The notes: generated by a model not told the origin, from the sequence alone. A stretch of 18,299 nucleotides of DNA from JBKEBX01 sp047974615 (GCA_047974615.1 JBKECM010000039.1:1-18299); one strand, 5' to 3'; numbered from the stretch's first letter, positions 1-7,042 are shown. A program made the numbers and translations.

Positions 1-113
1 ATTTCTGCGTCAGCTTCTCCTAGCAGAAACACGCTGTTATGCGTTGTCGAAGCTTTCTTGAACTATTTAAAATTTAAAAGAAAATTAAATCAAGCGAGTT
101 TTTAGAGGTCACC
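1..113. mobile_element. MITE-like fold-back repeat, copy 1 (cut by window start)
   Basis: This stretch matches 1530-1642 at 112 of 113 bases; the only difference is C at 63 against T at 1592. It is the right-hand part of an element whose left part lies before the window. It contains short internal hairpins (TTCTGC/GCAGAA, ACGC/GCGT) and ends with GTTTTTAGAGGTCACC, the right terminal repeat seen complete in copy 2. It holds no open reading frame. The right flank is ATATATT, so the TTAA seen beside copy 2 is not part of the repeat. Confidence 0.75.
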
Positions 114-139
114 ATATATTAAAAGCAGTTTAAAATTTA

Positions 140-168
140 TTGAAAAAAAAGTAGAATTGTGATAAAAT
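140..168 (+). promoter_or_regulatory. Promoter of the ArsC-like selenoprotein gene
   Basis: TTGAAA at 140-145 is followed 17 bases later by TAAAAT at 163-168, with a TGA extended -10 element at 160-162. Transcription would begin near 175, giving a leader of about 25 bases before the ATG at 200. The promoter lies just outside repeat copy 1, so the gene does not depend on the repeat for expression. Confidence 0.5.
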
Positions 169-199
169 TAATATTAAAAATTAGAAAGAAGGAAATATT

Positions 200-559
200 A
201 TGAATGAATTTTTACTTATGGATTTTCCAAGTTGAACTACTGTAAGAAAAGCTAAGGCGTGGCTTACAGATGGGGGATATAGTTTTGTAACAAGGCACAT
301 AATAAAAGAACCTGCAACAAAAGATGAACTTGTGTTATGGGTTAAAAAAAGTAATATGAATATTGATAATTTTTTTAGTAAAAATGGTAAAATGTTTAAA
401 GATATGGAACTTAAAGATAAACTTGATACTTTAAGTTTTGATGAAAAAATTGATTTGTTATCTTCTGACGGTAGATTAGTTAAAAGACCTATTGTTATAG
501 GTGAAGATTTTGTTGTTGTAGGCTTTAAAGAAAGCGATTATAAAAGTAAGGTGAAATAA
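200..559 (+). CDS. ArsC/Spx-family thioredoxin-fold protein, probable selenoprotein (TGA = Sec12)
   Basis: Read from ATG at 200 (ribosome site AAGGA at 189-193) with TGA at 233-235 translated as selenocysteine, this gives a complete 119-residue protein, the normal length of the ArsC/Spx/YffB family. The start reads FPS-U-TTVRKAKAWL, where relatives have YPKCSTCRKAKKWL, so the TGA replaces the first, catalytic Cys; the second CxxC position is Val. Downstream family marks are intact: RHIIKEPATKDEL, the FF-NG segment, LKDKL, LLSSDG, KRPI and VGFKESDY. There is no cysteine anywhere, so Sec12 would be the only thiol-type redox residue. Family members are arsenate reductases, Spx-like regulators or uncharacterised oxidoreductases; which applies here is unknown. 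A hairpin fitting a bacterial SECIS follows the TGA. The alternative is a nonsense mutation or sequencing error, but the intact frame on both sides argues against decay. Standard calling would start at GTG 332 and lose the active site. Confidence 0.8.
233..269 (+). promoter_or_regulatory. Sec codon and putative bacterial SECIS hairpin
   Basis: The TGA at 233-235 is followed, four bases later, by CTGTAAG (240-246), which pairs perfectly with CTTACAG (263-269). The 16-base interior can pair further: CTA 252-254 with TGG 260-262 around an AGGCG loop. A rival fold pairs CTGT/ACAG and then AAGCTA 249-254 with TGGCTT 260-265, leaving a 5-base bulge and the same loop. The apical loop lies about 20-24 bases after the TGA, with G residues in it, which matches the geometry known for SelB-bound SECIS elements such as that of E. 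coli fdhF. The hairpin is inside the coding sequence, as in other bacterial selenoprotein genes. Confidence 0.65.
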
Positions 560-578
560 TTTTAAAAAGGAGGGGATT

Positions 579-1469
579 ATGCATTACGATGAAAAAATAT
601 ATAGACCACCTACAGAAGCATATACGTTATTACTTCAAGTAACGTCTGGGTGTTCCCACAACAAGTGTATATTTTGTAATATGTATGAAGGTGTAAAGTT
701 TAAAGTTTCTCCTATAGAAGAAATTATTCAAGACTTAAGTGAAATTAAGCTGAAAGCACCAAATACTAAAAGGATATATTTACTAAACGGTGACCCTTTT
801 TCTTTATCCTTTGAAAAACTAAAAGAGATTGCTATTTTAATTAAAGAATACTTACCACTTATTGAAGTTATAACTATGTATGCGTCTATTAATTCTGTAA
901 AGAATAAGAGTGTTGAGGAGTTACGCATATTGCGTGAACTAGGAATAAACGAGCTTTATTTTGGTATTGAAACGGGCTTTGATGAAGCTTTAGAAAATAT
1001 AAATAAAGGAAATAGCTCTTTTGATGCAATAGAACAACTATTAAAATTAAATAATGCAAAAATGGATTTTTATTCTATAATAATGTATGGTGTAGCAGGG
1101 GAAAATCTAGGCGTTACAAATGCTATTTGCACTGCTAATTTATTAAATAAAGTTAAAACTCTAGGTATTGGACTTATGAATTTAAGCGTTATGGAAGGTA
1201 CAAAGTTGTATGATAGAGTGCAGGAAGGTTCATTTATAGAAGCATCTGATTTAGAAAAAGTGAAAGAAATTAGAGCTTTTATACAGGAGTTGGAAGTAAA
1301 GAGTGAAACTTTTTTAACTTGCATACATATATCAAATTTATTGTCCTTAGAGGGTAATCTGCCTTATGATAAAGATAAATTTCTTAAGCAGCTTGATGAA
1401 GCAATAAAGGCCATTATTGAGGGTAAAAAAGAATTAAACAAACGAGATTTTTTCGGTAAAAATATATAA
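579..1469 (+). CDS. Radical SAM protein of unknown function (COG1032-like)
   Basis: The 296-residue product begins with a Fe-S cluster motif, Cys25-x4-Cys30-x2-Cys33 (GCSHNKCIFCNMY), inside the YRPPTEAYTLLLQVTSGC signature I associate with a clostridial COG1032-type radical SAM family. Other family marks are LLNGDPF near residue 70, GINELYFGIETG near 125, which fits the SAM-binding strand of the barrel, and MEGTKLYD near 206. The first two Cys are separated by four residues instead of the usual three. The start ATG has a strong AAGGAGG site at 567-573 and lies 19 bases after the ArsC-like gene, so the two are probably cotranscribed. No substrate can be assigned. The pairing with a selenoprotein suggests a redox or sulfur/selenium role, but that is only context. 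Confidence 0.85.
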   Translation: MHYDEKIYRPPTEAYTLLLQVTSGCSHNKCIFCNMYEGVKFKVSPIEEIIQDLSEIKLKAPNTKRIYLLNGDPFSLSFEKLKEIAILIKEYLPLIEVITMYASINSVKNKSVEELRILRELGINELYFGIETGFDEALENINKGNSSFDAIEQLLKLNNAKMDFYSIIMYGVAGENLGVTNAICTANLLNKVKTLGIGLMNLSVMEGTKLYDRVQEGSFIEASDLEKVKEIRAFIQELEVKSETFLTCIHISNLLSLEGNLPYDKDKFLKQLDEAIKAIIEGKKELNKRDFFGKNI

Positions 1470-1480
1470 TATAATCTTAA

Positions 1481-1642
1481 GGCAACCTCTAAAAACACCA
1501 TTATTTTTAATTTTCTATAAATTTTCAAAATTTCTGCGTCAGCTTCTCCTAGCAGAAACACGCTGTTATGCGTTGTCGAAGCTTTCTTGAATTATTTAAA
1601 ATTTAAAAGAAAATTAAATCAAGCGAGTTTTTAGAGGTCACC
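1481..1642. mobile_element. MITE-like fold-back repeat, copy 2 (complete)
   Basis: A 162-base element without coding capacity. Its ends are inverted repeats: GGCAACCTCTAAAAAC at 1481-1496 against the reverse complement of GTTTTTAGAGGTCACC at 1627-1642, with two mismatches. Similarity between the arms continues imperfectly for about 50 bases (AATTTTCT, TAAATTTT), so the whole element can fold back. TTAA is present on both sides (1477-1480 and 1643-1646) and may be a target duplication. No transposase lies nearby, so it would be non-autonomous. It follows the radical SAM gene by 11 bases and could also act as its transcript end. Confidence 0.7.
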
Positions 1643-1806
1643 TTAAAATATTAATAAAGAAAATTGTGAGGTACTGAAAAAGTTTGTAAAGAAAAAAATA
1701 TTACTAAGGAAACTGTCATAAAAATAGCCTAATAGGCAGGTTTGGGGAAAACTCTTAATATTTTTTTCTATTATTTATCAGAACTTTCAGAAATTTGAGG
1801 TCGCTT
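1643..1806. other. AT-rich intergenic stretch, nothing firm
   Basis: Between the repeat and the DUF554 gene there is no credible gene or clear promoter. A small perfect palindrome, GCCTAATAGGC near 1727-1737, lies within a looser AAAC...GTTT pairing, too weak to call as a terminator or riboswitch. Confidence 0.3.
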
Positions 1807-2487
1807 ATGATTGGTACAATTTTAAATACCTTAGCTATTTTAATTGGTAGTTTAATTGGTAGTAGAATAAAAAAAGGAATAAATGTAAAATATCAAGATT
1901 CTTTGTATAATGCTATGGGTCTTGCTGCTTGTGGTATTGGTATAAATTCCATTGTTACAAATATGCAAAATAGTATTTTCCCCGTCTTATTTATAATAAG
2001 TTTAGCTATTGGAAGTTTAGCAGGAAATATTTTCGACTTAAGCGGTAAGTTTGAAAGATTAACTAAAAAGTTTTCAAAGGGTGACTTGAGTCAAGGTTTG
2101 TCTACTGCAATTATGCTTTTTTGCATAGGAACGCTTTCAATTCTTGGTCCTATAGAAAGTGCTTTAAATGGTAATAATACATTTTTGTTTACAAATGCAA
2201 CTTTAGATTTTGTTACGTCACTTGTTTTGGCTACTACATATGGTTTCGGTATTGCTATTGCTGGTGTAGTTTTATTTGTATGGCAAGGTGGAATTTTTAT
2301 ACTTGCAGGTATTATTGAACCCTACTTAACAACAGAGCTTTTAACTGAAATAACCTTAATAGGTGGTTTTTTAATTTTTAGTTCAGGACTAAGTATTTTG
2401 AAAATTAAAGATTGCAATTCATTAAATATGTTACCTTCACTTTTAGTTCCTATTGTTTGGTTTGTAATTTGGAGTTTAATTAAGTAA
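1807..2487 (+). CDS. DUF554 family membrane protein (YqgA/YdfK-like)
   Basis: The 226-residue product is hydrophobic with about six to seven membrane segments and is rich in Gly, Ile and Leu. The start MIGTILNTLAILIGSLIGSRIKKGI is typical of DUF554 proteins (E. coli YqgA, B. subtilis YdfK). Further family-like marks are GLAACGIGINSI near residue 39 and MLFCIGTLSILGPIESALNG near 100-119. I choose ATG 1807, because GAGG at 1797-1800 is well spaced for it and the family begins with MIG; an in-frame TTG at 1795 would add four residues but has no ribosome site. The function of the family is not established; it is presumed to be an inner-membrane transporter or small-molecule channel. It is a single gene converging on the ABC operon. 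Confidence 0.85.
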   Translation: MIGTILNTLAILIGSLIGSRIKKGINVKYQDSLYNAMGLAACGIGINSIVTNMQNSIFPVLFIISLAIGSLAGNIFDLSGKFERLTKKFSKGDLSQGLSTAIMLFCIGTLSILGPIESALNGNNTFLFTNATLDFVTSLVLATTYGFGIAIAGVVLFVWQGGIFILAGIIEPYLTTELLTEITLIGGFLIFSSGLSILKIKDCNSLNMLPSLLVPIVWFVIWSLIK

Positions 2488-2610
2488 AAAAGACTATGAT
2501 TTTAATCCTATGATTTTGAATTATAAAAAAATTCATTGGTTTTCGAGAAATTTAAAATAATTAAAATAATACAAAAAAAAATTAAACTAAGATTTTTATA
2601 GTAAATAAAA

Positions 2611-2650
2611 AACACCCTTAATTGAAATGTCATTAAAGGGTATTTTTTAT
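2611..2650. terminator. Bidirectional terminator between DUF554 gene and ABC operon
   Basis: ACCCTTAAT at 2614-2622 pairs with ATTAAAGGGT at 2632-2641 with one bulge. A T-run follows on the plus strand (2643-2648), and an A-run precedes it (2603-2612), which is a T-run for the minus strand. It can therefore end both the DUF554 transcript and the ABC operon. Confidence 0.7.
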
Positions 2651-2653
2651 TGT

Positions 2654-3418
2654 TTATTTAATATTCCAAGGTGTTATTATTCGTTCTAAAATATCAAGGG
2701 ATATGAATATTACAAAGCCCAAAATACTTAACAACAAAATACCTGTATACATATTTACATAATTTGCCATTTGAAACATATCCATTATGTAATAGCCAAG
2801 TCCACCATATTTTGTACCATAAGTTTCTGTGAAAAAGAGAACGCTTATAGCAGTTCCTGTAGCTATCTTTAATGTTACAAATAATTGTTTTATAATAGTT
2901 GGTGTAACTATATGCCAAAAGGTTTTAACTTTTCCGATGCCCAATATTTTGAAATATGTATAGCTACTTTTGGGTACATCTAAAACTGCACCTCGAACAG
3001 AAGTAATTATTTGAAAAATTAATATAGATACAATCATAATTATTTTTGAAATTTCCCCTAAACCAAAAATTAAAATGATTATAGGTAATAGGGCAAGTTT
3101 TGGGATAGGGTATGTTAGGTATATAATTGGACTAAGTAGTCTATCTACCCATTTATTAAAAGCCATAGCAACACCTATAGTTGTACCAAATACTACAGAT
3201 ATAAGTATACTAATTAGTATTCTTTTTACACTTGAAGTAATATTTATTGATGTATCTGCATCTTGTAAAACTTCTGGTATGTTTAAAAATACTTCGAAGG
3301 GTGACGGCACAATTTTGCTATTAAGTTTTATATGTATAAGATGCCATATTAAAATGAGTATAGGCAAAGACAGAAGGGTACTGATGTATTCTTTTTTTAT
3401 ATATTTTTTAAAATTCAT
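2654..3418 (-). CDS. ABC transporter permease (sulfonate/nitrate/taurine/HMP family)
   Basis: A 254-residue integral membrane protein with about six membrane helices and the BPD_transp_1 fold. The cytoplasmic coupling loop is visible around residues 160-185: YFKILGIGKVKTFWHIVTPT fits the EAA-type pattern in which G lies three residues before the I-P portion that contacts the ATPase. The N-terminal region (PSPFEVF) is typical of SsuC/TauC/ThiX permeases. It is the last gene of a three-gene minus-strand operon, starting 7 bases after the ATPase gene, and is followed by the bidirectional terminator. One homodimer is expected with two copies of the ATPase. The substrate cannot be told from the permease. 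Confidence 0.85.
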   Translation of the reverse strand: MNFKKYIKKEYISTLLSLPILILIWHLIHIKLNSKIVPSPFEVFLNIPEVLQDADTSINITSSVKRILISILISVVFGTTIGVAMAFNKWVDRLLSPIIYLTYPIPKLALLPIIILIFGLGEISKIIMIVSILIFQIITSVRGAVLDVPKSSYTYFKILGIGKVKTFWHIVTPTIIKQLFVTLKIATGTAISVLFFTETYGTKYGGLGYYIMDMFQMANYVNMYTGILLLSILGFVIFISLDILERIITPWNIK

Positions 3419-3425
3419 AATTCAC

Positions 3426-4136
3426 CTATAGGTTGAAAAATTTTCTTATTTCAATTACCTTTTTAAGAAAATCTTCACTTGTTTTATCTTTTCCTTTTTC
3501 ATTTTCAATAATTTTAACAATTTTACTTGGTTTTTCACTTAATATAAAAATCTTATCACCTAAAAAAAGTGCTTCTTCTATGCTATGAGTAATCAAAAGG
3601 GTGACACATTTTTTTTCTTCTAAATATTTTAGTAATTTTTGTTGCATATATTCACGTGTGAAAGAGTCAAGTGCTGAAAAAGGTTCATCAAGTAAAAAAA
3701 GTTCTGGTTCTTGCACTATACTACGTAGTAAAGATACTTTTTGTTTTTGTCCACCACTTAATTGATTTGGAAATTTGTTACGGTGCTCATATAAATCAAA
3801 ACTTTTTAATAAATCAAATATTTGTTCTTTGTTTATTTCGATTTTTTTTAGTTTTAGTCCTAAAACTATATTTTGATAAACTGTTTTAAAGTTATATAAA
3901 TCATAGTGTTGTGTACTCATTGATATAGTAATATCTTTATTAACTATTTTTTCATCATTAAAAGTGATAGTACCTTCATATTCTACTAAATTAACAATAG
4001 AGTTAAATATTGAAGTTTTTCCTGCACCTGTAAATCCTAAAAATACACAAAGTTCACCTTTATTTGCATTAAAATTTATATCTTCCACAATTTTTTTGTT
4101 ATCATAAGTTATATTAAGATTTTTAACTTTTAACAT
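3426..4136 (-). CDS. ABC transporter ATP-binding protein
   Basis: A 236-residue nucleotide-binding subunit with all key motifs: Walker A GFTGAGKT at 34-41 (Lys40), Q-loop Gln76, signature LSGGQ at 126-130, Walker B LFLLDE at 146-151 with catalytic Glu151, and the H-loop in ITHS near 183. Length and sequence fit the SsuB/TauB/NrtD group. It follows the lipoprotein gene by 10 bases and precedes the permease, as usual for these importers. ATP hydrolysis would power uptake through the permease. Confidence 0.9.
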   Translation of the reverse strand: MLKVKNLNITYDNKKIVEDINFNANKGELCVFLGFTGAGKTSIFNSIVNLVEYEGTITFNDEKIVNKDITISMSTQHYDLYNFKTVYQNIVLGLKLKKIEINKEQIFDLLKSFDLYEHRNKFPNQLSGGQKQKVSLLRSIVQEPELFLLDEPFSALDSFTREYMQQKLLKYLEEKKCVTLLITHSIEEALFLGDKIFILSEKPSKIVKIIENEKGKDKTSEDFLKKVIEIRKFFNL

Positions 4137-4146
4137 TATAAAATTC

Positions 4147-5175
4147 CTAATTTTCTGCTAATGTTGCTTCTTCATAAGTTGGTATAGTTTCAATTAAATC
4201 GTGTGTTTGTGCCCATAAGAATGCGTCATCAAACTGTTCTATTTCTGGTAAAGAAGATGCCTTAAAGTCATAACGTGGTAATTCACCTTTTAAATCTTCA
4301 CTATAATCAAATTTTGAAAAAATGTATTCTGTAAACTCATCATCTGTCATTTTATTTAGTTCTTCAACAGCTGCGTTATAAGCAGATAAAACACCATATG
4401 CAAGTTCTTGATTTTCCGATAAAAACTCTTTTTCAAAACCAAAACCTGTAACTCCTATGTTATAGTCTTGACTTTCAAATATAATATTTGAACCACCAAC
4501 TCTTGCTGTTGTAGCGAAAGGATCAGGCATAAGTGCAGCATCTGCCTCTCCTGCAAGTAACATTTCTACACGTAAAGGCATAGAAGGTACTGCTTCTTTT
4601 GTAACAGAATCTATAGGTAGATTTGCAATTTCTAACATTTTATCGATAGTATAATCTATTACTGTATTTTTTGAATATAATATAACTTTATCTTCTAAAT
4701 CTTCTATGGATTCTATGCCAGAGTTACTATTTACGGCTAAAGAAAAATTAGATGTGTTTGAACCAGCTATTATAGCAGGTTTTTCACTTTTATAGTATGA
4801 TGCCATTGCAAGTAAATCACAAGCTATACCGTCAAGTTCTCCTCCTAGATATGCCATATCTCTTTCATTAGCTGCAAAAAAAGGAATCAGCTCAAAGTTT
4901 ACTGAATATTGTTCGTATAGGTCAAATTCATCAGCATAAATAAAAGGAAGGTTATCTATACTTGACATATAACCAAAAGTTAAAGGGTCAGTAGGATTTA
5001 AAAAAGAAACTTCATCAGGTGTTTCAGTTTCTTCAGCGATTGCAGCTGTATTTTCTGTTTCTGTAGCTACACTTTGGTCTTCAGTGTTACTTGTGCTAGA
5101 TGTGTCAGTACCACAACTACTTAAAAGAGTAAGTGATATAGCTGCAATAATTATTTTTTTTTTGTTAAATTTCAT
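4147..5175 (-). CDS. Substrate-binding lipoprotein of ABC importer (NMT1/SsuA-like)
   Basis: A 342-residue exported protein. The N-terminus has positive charges (KKK), a hydrophobic core and lipobox LSSC with Cys21 as the lipidation site, then a Ser/Thr/Glu-rich linker to about residue 55. The mature domain shows the type II periplasmic binding fold of the NMT1/THI5 and SsuA group: LTFGYMSSIDNLPFIYAD at its start, LGGELDGIACDLLAM near 110, IEDLEDKVI near 155 and LLAGEADAALMPDPFATTA near 207-225. Candidate ligands for this group are aliphatic sulfonates, taurine, nitrate or thiamine pyrimidine precursors; the sequence does not decide. The start ATG has GAGGT at 5181-5185 upstream on the minus strand. 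It heads the operon and is read away from the YesN-like regulator gene. Confidence 0.85.
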   Translation of the reverse strand: MKFNKKKIIIAAISLTLLSSCGTDTSSTSNTEDQSVATETENTAAIAEETETPDEVSFLNPTDPLTFGYMSSIDNLPFIYADEFDLYEQYSVNFELIPFFAANERDMAYLGGELDGIACDLLAMASYYKSEKPAIIAGSNTSNFSLAVNSNSGIESIEDLEDKVILYSKNTVIDYTIDKMLEIANLPIDSVTKEAVPSMPLRVEMLLAGEADAALMPDPFATTARVGGSNIIFESQDYNIGVTGFGFEKEFLSENQELAYGVLSAYNAAVEELNKMTDDEFTEYIFSKFDYSEDLKGELPRYDFKASSLPEIEQFDDAFLWAQTHDLIETIPTYEEATLAEN

Positions 5176-5207
5176 ATTAAACCTCGAATTTTTATTTTTT
5201 CTTCATT

Positions 5208-5236
5208 ATTTTAGCATAAATATAGTACTTATGCAA
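5208..5236 (-). promoter_or_regulatory. Promoter of the ABC importer operon
   Basis: On the minus strand TTGCAT (5236-5231), a 17-base spacer and TAAAAT (5213-5208) form a sigma-A-type promoter, with TGC directly before the -10 as an extended element. Transcription would begin near 5202, about 26 bases before the ATG. The promoter for the opposite operon is only 33 bases away. Confidence 0.5.
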
Positions 5237-5269
5237 GATTTCTATATATTTTTCACCTTTACAAAAAAA

Positions 5270-5298
5270 TAGACAAAAAAATTTTTTTATGTTATAAT
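5270..5298 (+). promoter_or_regulatory. Promoter of the regulator-NfeD-FloA operon
   Basis: TAGACA at 5270-5275, a 17-base spacer and a perfect TATAAT at 5293-5298, with TGT at 5290-5292 as an extended -10. The leader to the ATG at 5397 would be about 90 bases. The stretch 5237-5269 between this and the divergent promoter is AT-rich; I see no convincing operator in it. Confidence 0.55.
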
Positions 5299-5396
5299 TA
5301 AGTAAATAATAATAAAAAAATATAGATTAAAATTGATTTTAAATAATACTATAATAAAATTTTTTTAATTTTAATATTTCATGGTGGGGTGATGGA

Positions 5397-7031
5397 ATGA
5401 TTAGTATATTGATTATGGATAAAGATTTTGATAGTATAAAATATATTAGAAATACTATTAAAAAGTCACCTTATGATGTTAGAGCTGTATATGCTAGTTT
5501 AAATTCAAATGAAAATGTAGATAAAATTATTAGTAAAAATAATGTGAATTTGATTTTTTTAGAGGCACGATTTTATGGTATTAGAACATTTTCTATCATA
5601 AATGAATTTACAGAAAAATACCCTTTACTTAAAATTGTTTATTTTGGGTCAGTTGATGATACTTCATACATTAAACAGTTCTCTTCTGTAAATGGCATAT
5701 ACACTTATGCAAAGCCTAATAGAGAATATAATATTTTAAAAGGTATTGAACTTTATAATAATTTTTTAAATGAGATTACTGAACATAAATCATTAAGTGA
5801 TAAAATATATGAAAAAACAATTAATAATCGTGATCTTTTTGAAGAAAAATTTCTTATAAATTTAACAAATGGTAGTATTCGTAATATCGGTGAAATACTT
5901 ACATCTATGAAATATTTTGATATTGATTTAGATTCGGGATATAGAATTTTTGTAATTAGAATTGACCATTATAAAAAAATTATTTTGACTTTAGAAGATG
6001 AAGAAAAAAATATTATGATTTCTAAAATGAAATATTGGGTTGGCAGAACTTTTGGACAAATTAAACATGTTTCATTTTTTTCATCACTAAATCAACTAGT
6101 TGTTATTACTAATAGTTTTGAAGATTTAACGAAGGCTATTAGTATGGCTGAAATCTTAATTGAAAACTTGATTAAAGAATTAAACCTAAAGGTAACTATT
6201 GGTGTTGGTCGTTTTTATGAAGATATAAGTAATATATCTTTAACTTTTAACGAAGCTGTTACTGCTACAAATTATCGTTTTTATTTAGGGTACAACACAG
6301 TTATACCTATAGAATATGTAGAAACTAATAATAATATTTCCCATAGAATAACAGAAGAAAAAAAGAGTAAACTTATTTTTACCACTGTTATAGGAGAATT
6401 AGAATATGCTTTAATTCAAATCGAAAAGGTTTTTGAAGATTTAGAAAAAGTAAAAGAATTACCTTCAAAATATATTTCAAAGTTTATTCATAGTTTAGTT
6501 ATTGAAGTTGATATGCAACTTAGTGCTAAGGGGATAGATGGCGATGATTTTTATAAAAAAAATGTGAATTATAACAAAATTAAAGAGATAAACGATATTG
6601 ATAGTGGTAAAAAATATTTAATTAAATTTGTTACCGATTTTTGCGAGTTTATAAATAATTTAAGGGAAATGCAGGCCGAAGATTTATACAACTCTGCTAA
6701 AAATTTTTTTGACGAATATTATTATGAAAATTTTAGTATTACAAAGGTTGCTATAGGTTTAAATGTTTCTCCTGATTATTTAGATAGTTTATTTACTGTA
6801 TATACTAATAGTTCTGCTTATGACTATGTACAGAAAAAAAGGTTAGAGAAAGCTAAAAAGTTTTTACGTGAAGATGATTATGATGATGCATATATTGCAG
6901 CACAGTCAGGTTTTGAAAGTGTAATGCATTTTAGAAGTATTTTTAAGATGTATGAAAAAAAATTACCTAATGATTACAGAAGACAATATAATATGGGATA
7001 TATGGATTTTAATAAAAACACTTTTAAATAA
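5397..7031 (+). CDS. YesN-like AraC-family response regulator with atypical receiver
   Basis: The 544-residue protein has three parts. Residues 1-115 form a receiver-like domain: acidic Asp8/Asp10, Ser85 and the conserved Lys106-Pro107 are present, but the phosphorylation site is Glu56 (LIFLEARF) where Asp is expected. Residues about 140-310 resemble the degenerate GGDEF-like middle domain of YesN/CdaR-type regulators (IFVIRIDHY, VTIGVGRFYEDI, AVTATNYRFYLGYNTVIP). Residues about 426-535 are an AraC-type double helix-turn-helix: FSITKVAIGLNVSPDYLDSLF, then DDAYIAAQSGFESVMHFRSIF. It would bind DNA as a transcription regulator. No sensor kinase lies in the window. It heads a five-gene operon (11 bases to the next gene) and is divergent from the ABC operon, so either could be its target. 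The start follows a GGTGGGG site. Confidence 0.8.
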   Translation: MISILIMDKDFDSIKYIRNTIKKSPYDVRAVYASLNSNENVDKIISKNNVNLIFLEARFYGIRTFSIINEFTEKYPLLKIVYFGSVDDTSYIKQFSSVNGIYTYAKPNREYNILKGIELYNNFLNEITEHKSLSDKIYEKTINNRDLFEEKFLINLTNGSIRNIGEILTSMKYFDIDLDSGYRIFVIRIDHYKKIILTLEDEEKNIMISKMKYWVGRTFGQIKHVSFFSSLNQLVVITNSFEDLTKAISMAEILIENLIKELNLKVTIGVGRFYEDISNISLTFNEAVTATNYRFYLGYNTVIPIEYVETNNNISHRITEEKKSKLIFTTVIGELEYALIQIEKVFEDLEKVKELPSKYISKFIHSLVIEVDMQLSAKGIDGDDFYKKNVNYNKIKEINDIDSGKKYLIKFVTDFCEFINNLREMQAEDLYNSAKNFFDEYYYENFSITKVAIGLNVSPDYLDSLFTVYTNSSAYDYVQKKRLEKAKKFLREDDYDDAYIAAQSGFESVMHFRSIFKMYEKKLPNDYRRQYNMGYMDFNKNTFK

Positions 7032-7042
7032 GGAGGTTTGTT

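Noticed and set aside
233..235. TGA read as Trp or another general sense codon
   Set aside because: All other genes read intact with the standard code, Trp is encoded by TGG (for example in metK), and no further in-frame TGA is found.
332..559. A stand-alone 75-residue protein starting at GTG 332
   Set aside because: It is the C-terminal part of the ArsC-like protein beginning at ATG 200; there is no ribosome site before 332 and the family start lies upstream of the in-frame TGA.
1643..1806. Possible riboswitch or gene remnant upstream of the DUF554 gene
   Set aside because: Only an 11-base palindrome and loose pairing are visible; no riboswitch consensus fits, and the short frame ending KETVIKIA is too short to identify.
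3075..3431. Plus-strand frame of 118 codons over the ABC permease
   Set aside because: It is antisense to a well-matched permease gene and has no family features.
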